From contig CAKQGH010000018.1 of assembly GCA_934232895.1 (NCBI GenBank), positions 1 to 11,118 on the forward strand: a stretch of 11,118 nucleotides of DNA, in the 5' to 3' direction. Below the pieces are notes generated by a model. That model was not told where the DNA came from, searched no databases, and worked only from the letters and a program-made list of their open reading frames with translations. Every line of letters begins with the position of its first letter. The first letter of the stretch is position 1. Below are positions 6,111-11,118 of this stretch, piece by piece. Source of the DNA: an uncultured Alphaproteobacteria bacterium (GTDB taxonomy: Bacteria > Pseudomonadota > Alphaproteobacteria > Rs-D84). The position numbers and the translations under genes were made by a program.

Positions 6111-6136
6111 AAAAAACCGACTTTCGTCGGTTTTTT
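6111..6136 (-). terminator. Rho-independent terminator of ppdK
   Basis: AAAAAACCGAC (6111-6121) and GTCGGTTTTTT (6126-6136) pair perfectly around a 4-nt loop, three bases beyond the ppdK stop. Read on the minus strand, the stem ends in TTTTTT followed by more T-rich sequence. It insulates the restriction-modification genes from ppdK transcription. Confidence 0.9.
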
Positions 6137-6139
6137 ATT

Positions 6140-8797
6140 TTATTTGCGCGGGAATTTAACCGCAGCCTGCGCGGCCGCCAAACGTGCGATTGGCACGCGG
6201 AACGGACTGCACGATACTGAATTAAATCCAACCTTGTGGAAGAATTCAATAGAGTCAGGATCGCCGCCGTGTTCGCCGCAAACGCCCAGGTGGATTTCAT
6301 CACCCTTGGTCGCGCGTGCCTTGGCAACAGCGTCTTTTATCAACAGACCAACACCCAACTGGTCAACAGATGCGAATGGGTCGGCAACATACACGCCGCG
6401 TGCACGGTATTCGTCCAAGATTTTACCGGTATCATCACGGGACATACCCAATGTTGTCTGGGTCAAATCGTTTGTACCGAATTCAAAGAACGCACAGCTT
6501 TCCGCGATTTCATTTGCCAACAGTGCAGCACGTGGCAATTCAATCATCGAACCGACAGTGTATTCAACGCGGTCACCAACCTCGCTGAACAATGCTTCGG
6601 CGGTTGCATCGATAACTGCCTTGACGATATCGACTTCTTTTTTCGAACCAACCAATGGAACTTCGATTTCTGGGTGTACAGAAACGCCCGCCGCCTGGCA
6701 TTCCAATGCTGCCGACAGAATTGCGCGTGTCTGCATTTCACAGATTTCTGGGTATGTAATGGCCAAGCGGCAACCACGATGACCCAACATTGGGTTGGAT
6801 TCGCGCAATGCTTCGCTGCGTGCCTTTACAAATTCCACAGATTTACCAATGTGCGCGGCCAATTCTGCGATTTCTGCATCGGTGTGTGGCAAAAATTCGT
6901 GGAGTGGTGGGTCAATCAAACGAATTGTGACCGGCAGGCCATCCATAATCTTGAACAGTTCGACAAAGTCCGCTTTCTGGTATGGCAACAATTTTGCCAA
7001 TGCCGCGCGACGACCCGCCTCGTCATCGGCCAAAATCATTTCGCGCATATCCTGGATACGTGATGGGTCAAAGAACATGTGTTCTGTACGTGCCAGACCA
7101 ATACCTTCGGCACCGAAATCACGCGCCTGTTTTGCATCCTTTGGTGTTTCGGCGTTTGCACGAACCGTCAGTGTTTTGATTTCATCAACCCACTGCATCA
7201 ATGTGCCGAAATTACCGGTCAGTTCCACAGATACGGTTGGAACCGCGCCACGGATAATCTGACCCTGGGCGCCATCAATAGAAACCCAATCGCCTTCGTG
7301 GATAACAACGCCGGCGGTTGTGGTCAGTGTTTTTGTTGCATAGTCAATTTTGATATCAGGCGAACCCGATACGCATGGTGTACCCATACCACGTGCAACC
7401 ACCGCCGCGTGTGATGTCATACCACCACGTGCCGTGATAACACCCTGGGCCGCGTTCATACCAGCGATATCTTCGGGCGATGTTTCAACGCGAATCAGCA
7501 TAACCTTTTTACCCTCGGACGCCCATTTTTCAGCATCTTCGGCGTTAAATACGGCCTGGCCAACCGCCGCACCTGGGGATGCCGGCAATCCAATCGCGAT
7601 TACGTCACGCGGTGCCTTTGGATCCAACATTGGGTGCAACAGGTGATTTAACTGGTCTGCACCAACGCGCAAAATCGCTTCTTCTTTGGTCAACAAACCT
7701 TCGTTCACCATTTCAACCGCCATACGGACCGCCGCGGCCGCCGTGCGTTTACCATTACGGCACTGCAACATCCACAGTTTCCCATGTTCAATGGTGAATT
7801 CCATATCCTGCATATCTTTATAATGCTGTTCCAGTTTTTCGCGAACATCGCACAATTCTTTATATACTGCTGGCATTGCTTCTTCCAATGACAGACGACC
7901 AGAATCATCCTTGCTCATCGGCTGTGGCGTGCGGATACCCGCAACGACGTCTTCGCCCTGGGCATTAATCAGATATTCACCATAGTATTTGTTTTCACCG
8001 GTGGCTGGGTCACGGCTGAAGCATACGCCGGTTGCACTGTCGTCGCCAGAATTACCAAACACCATAGCCTGGACGTTCACAGCGGTACCCCAATCACCTG
8101 GGATATTGTTCAGTTTGCGGTATGTGATGGCCTTTTTGCTCATCCAGCTGCCAAATACGGCGCCGATACCCAATTTCAACTGTTCCCATGGATCCTGTGG
8201 GAAAACCTTGCCAATCTGGACACCGATTTCTTTGAACTGTTCCACCAATTCTTTCAGGTCATCTGCGGTCAGTTCGGTATCAACCTTGTAACCCTTGGCT
8301 TCCTTCATTTCTTCCAGTTTGTGTTCAAACAGATTGATATCTGCACCCAACACAACGTCAGAAAACATCATGATAAAGCGGCGATATGAATCGTATGCGA
8401 AACGTTCGTTGCCCGAATGACGCGCCAATGCCTTGACCGTTTCATCGTTCAAGCCCAAATTCAAAACGGTGTCCATCATGCCCGGCATGGAAACGCGCGC
8501 GCCACTGCGCACAGAAACCAGCAATGGGTTATCCATGTCTGCGAATTTTTTGCCCATAATGGATTCAATGTGCGCGATACCCGCGTGCACCTGGTCCATC
8601 AAATCGGCTGGATATGTTTCGTTATTGTTATAGTAATATGTGCAAACATCTGTTGTCACTGTAAAGCCCGCCGGAACCGGCAAACCAACCAAGTTCATTT
8701 CGGCCAAATTTGCGCCCTTGCCGCCCAGCAGATTACGCATATCTGCGCGGCCTTCGGCGGCACCATTGCCGAAAGTATATACCCATTTATTGCTCAT
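6140..8797 (-). CDS. ppdK: Pyruvate, phosphate dikinase
   Basis: 885 residues, the usual length. The enzyme interconverts pyruvate + ATP + Pi and PEP + AMP + PPi in the cytosol, linking glycolysis and gluconeogenesis. Domains in order: N-terminal ATP-grasp (about 1-345, with LLGGKGANLAEM at 23-34 and SVRSGARVSMPGMMDT at 95-110), swivelling phosphohistidine domain (about 395-515) with GGMTSHA and H463 as the phosphorylated His, and a C-terminal PEP/pyruvate TIM barrel. Barrel residues match the Clostridium symbiosum enzyme with a constant offset: R570, R626, E753, N776, D777 and C840 in LGVCGEHGG correspond to R561, R617, E745, N768, D769 and C831. T461, two before H463, is the residue phosphorylated by PDRP regulators in plants and some bacteria. 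Start at 8797 chosen for its AAAGGAG site; the frame runs open to 8845. All catalytic residues are present. Confidence 0.97.
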   Translation of the reverse strand: MSNKWVYTFGNGAAEGRADMRNLLGGKGANLAEMNLVGLPVPAGFTVTTDVCTYYYNNNETYPADLMDQVHAGIAHIESIMGKKFADMDNPLLVSVRSGARVSMPGMMDTVLNLGLNDETVKALARHSGNERFAYDSYRRFIMMFSDVVLGADINLFEHKLEEMKEAKGYKVDTELTADDLKELVEQFKEIGVQIGKVFPQDPWEQLKLGIGAVFGSWMSKKAITYRKLNNIPGDWGTAVNVQAMVFGNSGDDSATGVCFSRDPATGENKYYGEYLINAQGEDVVAGIRTPQPMSKDDSGRLSLEEAMPAVYKELCDVREKLEQHYKDMQDMEFTIEHGKLWMLQCRNGKRTAAAAVRMAVEMVNEGLLTKEEAILRVGADQLNHLLHPMLDPKAPRDVIAIGLPASPGAAVGQAVFNAEDAEKWASEGKKVMLIRVETSPEDIAGMNAAQGVITARGGMTSHAAVVARGMGTPCVSGSPDIKIDYATKTLTTTAGVVIHEGDWVSIDGAQGQIIRGAVPTVSVELTGNFGTLMQWVDEIKTLTVRANAETPKDAKQARDFGAEGIGLARTEHMFFDPSRIQDMREMILADDEAGRRAALAKLLPYQKADFVELFKIMDGLPVTIRLIDPPLHEFLPHTDAEIAELAAHIGKSVEFVKARSEALRESNPMLGHRGCRLAITYPEICEMQTRAILSAALECQAAGVSVHPEIEVPLVGSKKEVDIVKAVIDATAEALFSEVGDRVEYTVGSMIELPRAALLANEIAESCAFFEFGTNDLTQTTLGMSRDDTGKILDEYRARGVYVADPFASVDQLGVGLLIKDAVAKARATKGDEIHLGVCGEHGGDPDSIEFFHKVGFNSVSCSPFRVPIARLAAAQAAVKFPRK

Positions 8798-8802
8798 GGT
8801 TT

Positions 8803-8809
8803 CTCCTTT
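8803..8809 (-). promoter_or_regulatory. Ribosome-binding site fixing the ppdK start
   Basis: AAAGGAG on the minus strand, 5 nt before the ATG at 8795-8797. The protein from this ATG begins MSNKWVYTFG as in other PPDKs, which confirms the start over the longer open frame. Confidence 0.85.
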
Positions 8810-8824
8810 AATTAAAGCCACCCG

Positions 8825-8853
8825 ATTTTGAGAAAAAAAGCCCACAATTGCAA
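8825..8853 (-). promoter_or_regulatory. Weak candidate promoter for ppdK
   Basis: TTGCAA (8848-8853) and CAAAAT (8825-8830) on the minus strand are 17 bp apart, each matching four of six consensus bases. It lies in the 156-bp divergent gap shared with the VIT-family gene. No equally convincing plus-strand promoter was found there. Confidence 0.4.
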
Positions 8854-8953
8854 GAAAAAATCTTCATAAATTTTGCATTTTTTTATGGGCGGCGCATCAA
8901 AAGATTCCTGGGGCGCGAAAACCGCGTTTGCTGTACGATGATGGTGATAAAAA

Positions 8954-9448
8954 ATGGAATGCGAAAATAAAAATTTTACACCAGTCGGCGCGACCGTATT
9001 GGGTATGCACGATGCGTTGGTGTCACTGACCGGGTTGATTGCGGGCATTGCGTTTACAATGCCGCACCGCCGCGACATAGTTTTGACCGCGATAATTGCA
9101 TCTATCACGGCGGGGCTGTCGATGGCGGCATCAAATTACCTGGCGGAAAAAGCGGCTGGAAATCGTGCCGCCCTGACCGCTGGAATGTACACCGGCGTTG
9201 CATATATTGTGACATGCGTGGTACTGATAATCCCGTTTTTATTTATTCGCGCACGTGGTGCGGCGTTATTTATGACATTTGCATTGGCCGTATTTATAAT
9301 ATTTGCATTTAATTTTGGCGCCGGTCGCGCCGGCGGACGCGCATGGTGGCGCCGCGCGTTTGAAATGCTGGGGGTGTGCACTGGCGTATCAGTTGCCGCA
9401 TTTGTAATCGGCCAAATTGCAAAATACTTTTTGGGATTGAATATATAA
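8954..9448 (+). CDS. Minimal VIT1/CCC1-family membrane protein (putative Fe/Mn transporter)
   Basis: 164 residues, largely hydrophobic, with about five membrane segments (roughly 12-34, 42-60, 78-98, 103-121, 137-160). The first two carry the family signature: GMHDALVSLTGLIAG (17-31), including the Asp at 20, and SITAGLSMAASNYLAEKA (50-67), including M57 and E65. VIT/CCC1 proteins move Fe2+ or Mn2+ out of the cytosol, usually by H+ antiport. The cytosolic metal-binding helices normally found between segments 2 and 3 are missing here: only about ten residues separate them, as in short nodulin-like members. The usual GEY after SMA is SNY. GGTGAT lies 5 nt before the ATG and fits the 16S 3' end. 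The gene is divergent from ppdK. Metal specificity is unknown. Confidence 0.8.
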   Translation: MECENKNFTPVGATVLGMHDALVSLTGLIAGIAFTMPHRRDIVLTAIIASITAGLSMAASNYLAEKAAGNRAALTAGMYTGVAYIVTCVVLIIPFLFIRARGAALFMTFALAVFIIFAFNFGAGRAGGRAWWRRAFEMLGVCTGVSVAAFVIGQIAKYFLGLNI

Positions 9449-9469
9449 AAAACGCCCCGATGTGGGGCG
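9447..9469 (-). terminator. Terminator of the 133-residue secreted protein gene
   Basis: CGCCCC (9453-9458) and GGGGCG (9464-9469) pair around a 5-nt loop. On the minus strand the stem is followed by six T residues (9447-9452). Plus-strand sequence after the stem is not T-rich, so it serves mainly the minus-strand gene. Its T-run overlaps the TAA stop of the convergent VIT-family gene. Confidence 0.8.
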
Positions 9470-9476
9470 CATGCAA

Positions 9477-9878
9477 TTATTCACAATCAAAATCGCCACA
9501 GACCGCGCGAACGCGTGTGTATACCCCATCGGGCACATATTTTACAACCGGGCGATATTGTTGCACGGTTTCGCGAACAAAATATTGACGATTGATAACA
9601 CGTTCAACTGGGCGTGCGCATGCCACGCAATCATCACCGCGCATAACCGGCGCATCGTATGATTGAACCGTACGCACGGCAACATCGTTTTCATGGGCGG
9701 TCGATTTATCGCACTGTACAACCGTGATAACGGCGCGGCGTTCGGCCGTTGCCTGGTCTAACACGCGCTGCATAGATTCCATGCGGCAATCGTTGGTGCG
9801 AATTTGATAATAATCTGATGCAAACGCGGTACCCGCAAATGATGCGGCCACCAAAGACAACAGAACAGATTTTTTCAT
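9477..9878 (-). CDS. Small secreted protein of unknown function, 133 residues
   Basis: Family not recognised. From the ATG at 9876-9878, residues 1-20 are a textbook signal peptide (MKKS, hydrophobic core, cut after AFA). The mature 113 residues contain six cysteines (31, 56, 84, 87, 127, 132), including a C-V-A-C pair at 84-87 that could be a disulphide or metal site, and many Arg, Val and Tyr residues. An even cysteine count in an exported protein suggests three disulphides in the periplasm (inference). AAAGG lies 7 nt before this ATG; the frame stays open to 9938, but that extension would bury the signal peptide and overlap the promoter. Own promoter and terminator; divergent from tsaC and convergent with the VIT-family gene, so no operon partner. 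Confidence 0.85.
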   Translation of the reverse strand: MKKSVLLSLVAASFAGTAFASDYYQIRTNDCRMESMQRVLDQATAERRAVITVVQCDKSTAHENDVAVRTVQSYDAPVMRGDDCVACARPVERVINRQYFVRETVQQYRPVVKYVPDGVYTRVRAVCGDFDCE

Positions 9879-9915
9879 AGTGATACCTTTTGGTATGCTC
9901 TCTCCGTATGTGGGG

Positions 9916-9943
9916 ATTGTATCGTATAATTGCGGCATTGCAA
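9916..9943 (-). promoter_or_regulatory. Promoter of the 133-residue secreted protein gene
   Basis: On the minus strand TTGCAA (9938-9943) and TACAAT (9916-9921) are separated by 16 bp, giving a leader of about 30 nt before the ATG at 9878. The boxes match consensus in four and five of six positions. Confidence 0.6.
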
Positions 9944-9954
9944 TAATTTTTATC

Positions 9955-9982
9955 TTTACATACGGCGCCCCCGGATTACAAT
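9955..9982 (+). promoter_or_regulatory. Promoter of tsaC, near-leaderless type
   Basis: TTTACA (9955-9960) and TACAAT (9977-9982) are 16 bp apart and each matches five of six consensus bases. The -10 ends 10 bp before the tsaC ATG, so the transcript would have only about 3-4 leader bases. No Shine-Dalgarno site is visible. A second TATAAT at 9925-9930 has no -35 partner. Confidence 0.6.
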
Positions 9983-9992
9983 TGCCATCACT

Positions 9993-10562
9993 ATGACAAA
10001 TTTAACAGATAATAAATTTATTGAACAATTAAACGCGCATCTGGACGCCGGTGGCGTGATTGCATTTCCAACCGATACCGTGTGGGGTCTGGGCGCATTA
10101 CCAACGCGTGCGGGGGCGGACGCACTTTTTGAAATAAAACAACGCCCACATGAAAAACATCTGATTATTATGTCTGATTCGCTGTCGCACCTGCGCGGGT
10201 ATATGGCAGATTACCCAAAAAGCGCATTTGATTTGGCCGAAAAATATTGGCCGGGGGCGTTGACACTGGGCGTACCGGTTGCGGACACAGACACAATGTC
10301 ATTTGGTGGTGTGCGCGTGCCGAATTATAAACCATTTCACGATTTATGTGGGGTGGTGCGCGGCCACTGTTTGGCGACAACATCGGCAAATGTGTCCGGC
10401 ATGCCGCCATTGACCACGGCGGCGGAAATTCGCGCACAATTCCCAGAAATAATCGTTATTGATAATGCATACGCACCGATGGGTGGCGCGCCCAGCACAG
10501 TTGCAATATTGACGGGCGACAACGAAATAAAAATCGTTCGCAATGGCGCCGTAAAGTTATAA
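9993..10562 (+). CDS. tsaC: L-threonylcarbamoyladenylate synthase (YrdC/Sua5 family, short TsaC form)
   Basis: 189 residues, close to Escherichia coli TsaC and without the extra C-terminal domain of Sua5. The enzyme makes threonylcarbamoyl-AMP from Thr, bicarbonate and ATP, which TsaB/D/E use to build t6A37 in tRNAs that read ANN codons. Family motifs: FPTDTVWGLG (25-34), KQR with a Lys four residues on (49-55), WPGALTL (86-92), the basic VRVP strand (107-110), TSANVSG (130-136) and PSTV (167-170). The ATG at 9993 was chosen because the frame's earlier start (9930) precedes the promoter and adds 21 residues with no family resemblance. There is no recognisable Shine-Dalgarno site. It is followed by a terminator and appears monocistronic. 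Confidence 0.93.
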   Translation: MTNLTDNKFIEQLNAHLDAGGVIAFPTDTVWGLGALPTRAGADALFEIKQRPHEKHLIIMSDSLSHLRGYMADYPKSAFDLAEKYWPGALTLGVPVADTDTMSFGGVRVPNYKPFHDLCGVVRGHCLATTSANVSGMPPLTTAAEIRAQFPEIIVIDNAYAPMGGAPSTVAILTGDNEIKIVRNGAVKL

Positions 10563-10585
10563 AAAAAACCGCCCCGATGGGGCGG
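10561..10585. terminator. Bidirectional terminator between tsaC and the 99-residue protein gene
   Basis: CCGCCCC (10569-10575) and GGGGCGG (10579-10585) form a perfect 7-bp stem with a GAT loop. Read on minus, eight T residues follow (10561-10568). Read on plus, an interrupted T-rich tract follows (TGATTATTTTTG). It therefore probably serves both convergent genes, best on the minus strand. Its A-run contains the tsaC stop codon. Confidence 0.8.
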
Positions 10586-10588
10586 TGA

Positions 10589-10888
10589 TTATTTTTGTTT
10601 TGAATTATAGTTTTTTACAAATTCATTGTATGCCATCCAACAACGGTTCGAGGCACTGCCAAAGCAACGGCATGATTCATCGTTTATTTTTTCTGGCACA
10701 TCACCAAATCGCACGATTGCCGGATAATCATAAATAATCGATGGCGCGCAATGCGTGCAGAAAAACTTTTGCTGCATTTCGTCATCAAACACACGGCGAA
10801 ACACACATTTGTCCGGATTGATGAATTTTGTTTTGGCACCACTGCATGGGCACGCAATTTTGTTATGTTTATGTTGTATCTCTGTCAT
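10589..10888 (-). CDS. Small Cys-rich cytosolic protein of unknown function, 99 residues
   Basis: Family not recognised. It has eight cysteines in 99 residues: C13-x-C15, C28, C44-x2-C47 (FCTHC), C73-x-C75 and C83, plus His 6, 8 and 46. There is no signal peptide or membrane segment, so metal binding (Zn ribbon-like) is more likely than disulphides; this is inference from composition. The C-terminus is basic. The open frame continues to 11116, but that part is translated 5S rRNA and terminator. The ATG at 10888 follows a weak GAGAAAAC site; an ATG at 10918 (10 residues longer) is an alternative. A promoter overlaps the rRNA operon terminator upstream, and a shared terminator lies downstream. 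Confidence 0.7.
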   Translation of the reverse strand: MTEIQHKHNKIACPCSGAKTKFINPDKCVFRRVFDDEMQQKFFCTHCAPSIIYDYPAIVRFGDVPEKINDESCRCFGSASNRCWMAYNEFVKNYNSKQK

Positions 10889-10931
10889 TTTGTTTTCTCG
10901 TCTTTGGGGCCCACGCATAAAATTGATGCGG

Positions 10932-10959
10932 AATAAATTCAGCCAATTTTTTGGGTCAA
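10932..10959 (-). promoter_or_regulatory. Candidate promoter of the 99-residue protein gene
   Basis: TTGACC (10954-10959, five of six) and TTTATT (10932-10937, four of six) lie 16 bp apart on the minus strand. The first two bases of the -35 box are the last bases of the T-run of the rRNA terminator, so termination and re-initiation signals are interlocked. Confidence 0.5.
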
Positions 10960-10979
10960 AAAAACCGCCAATGGCGGTT
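10958..10979 (-). terminator. Terminator downstream of the 5S rRNA gene
   Basis: On the minus strand AACCGCCA pairs with TGGCGGTT around a single base (10963-10970 and 10972-10979), followed by a run of seven T (10958-10964). It lies about 35 bases beyond the 5S 3' end and closes the rRNA operon. Confidence 0.85.
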
Positions 10980-11013
10980 AAATTTCGGTTTTTATATCCA
11001 TGACTGGATTTAT

Positions 11014-11118
11014 TCTGGCGACGACCTACTCTTCCGTGGCTGAAGCCAAAGTACCATCGGCGATACGGGGTTTCCCTGTCTGGTTCGGAATGGAACAGAG
11101 GGTGACTCCCGCTCAATA
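11014..11118 (-). rRNA. rrf: 5S ribosomal RNA (5' end cut by window edge)
   Basis: The minus strand shows conserved 5S elements in the right order: CCATTCCGAAC (11083-11093), the CGCCGATGGTACT block (about 11050-11062), a GGCTTCAGCC-like helix, and GAGTAGGTCGTCGCCAG at the 3' end. About 105 nt are present, so roughly 10-15 nt at the 5' end lie beyond the window. The 3' half, with GTAGGTCGTCGCCAG, is typical of Alphaproteobacteria. 23S and 16S would be expected further right on the same strand. Confidence 0.93.

Noticed and set aside
6236..7063. Plus-strand open frame of 275 codons opposite ppdK
   Set aside because: Antisense to fully conserved PPDK coding sequence; composition reflects codon bias of the real strand.
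8798..8845. Longer ppdK start at 8845
   Set aside because: The extra 16 residues do not match PPDK, and the strong AAAGGAG site fits the ATG at 8797.
8798..8953. Metal-responsive riboswitch or operator between ppdK and the VIT-family gene
   Set aside because: No convincing structured leader and no Fur- or Mur-like palindrome was found; the VIT-family leader appears short.
10889..11116. N-terminal extension of the 99-residue protein through the 5S gene
   Set aside because: This part is 5S rRNA and its terminator; the protein start lies after them.

Overview
The window looks like chromosomal DNA of a Gram-negative bacterium, most likely an uncultured alphaproteobacterium. The partial 5S rRNA at the right edge has an alphaproteobacterial-looking 3' half. 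An outer-membrane lipid A deacylase-like protein and several signal peptides point to a diderm envelope. A host-associated lineage is possible (short palindromic intergenic repeats, moderate G+C, many Cys-rich secreted proteins of unknown family), but that is inference.

Layout from left to right: the 5' part of rplU (ribosomal protein L21, minus strand, cut by the window edge); about 500 bases without a gene, packed with short palindromic and tandem repeats; a 745-residue secreted Cys-rich protein of unknown function (minus); a second repeat composite; a PagL/acyloxyacyl hydrolase-family outer-membrane protein (minus); an AT-rich two-gene restriction-modification cassette (minus, endonuclease first, N6-adenine-type methyltransferase second); ppdK, pyruvate phosphate dikinase (minus); a minimal VIT/CCC1-family membrane protein (plus); a small secreted Cys-containing protein (minus); tsaC, threonylcarbamoyl-AMP synthase for tRNA t6A (plus); a 99-residue cytosolic Cys-rich protein (minus); and a 5S rRNA gene (minus, 5' end cut), the distal end of an rRNA operon entering from the right.

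Housekeeping genes (rplU, ppdK, tsaC, 5S) alternate with accessory or lineage-specific ones. The restriction-modification pair is clearly lower in G+C than its neighbours and lies between the promoter of the lipid A deacylase-like gene and the ppdK terminator, which suggests acquisition by transfer. Apart from that pair, most genes have their own promoter and Rho-independent terminator and look monocistronic.

The most unusual signal is non-coding. Two separate intergenic loci carry the same composite: a GTGCGCC/GGCGCAC hairpin followed by exactly four tandem 7-bp units. The heptamer differs completely between loci, yet in both the third unit differs from the others by a transition at its second base. 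Nearby are two copies of a CTAC-loop hairpin with compensated stem differences, which points to structured repeat families.
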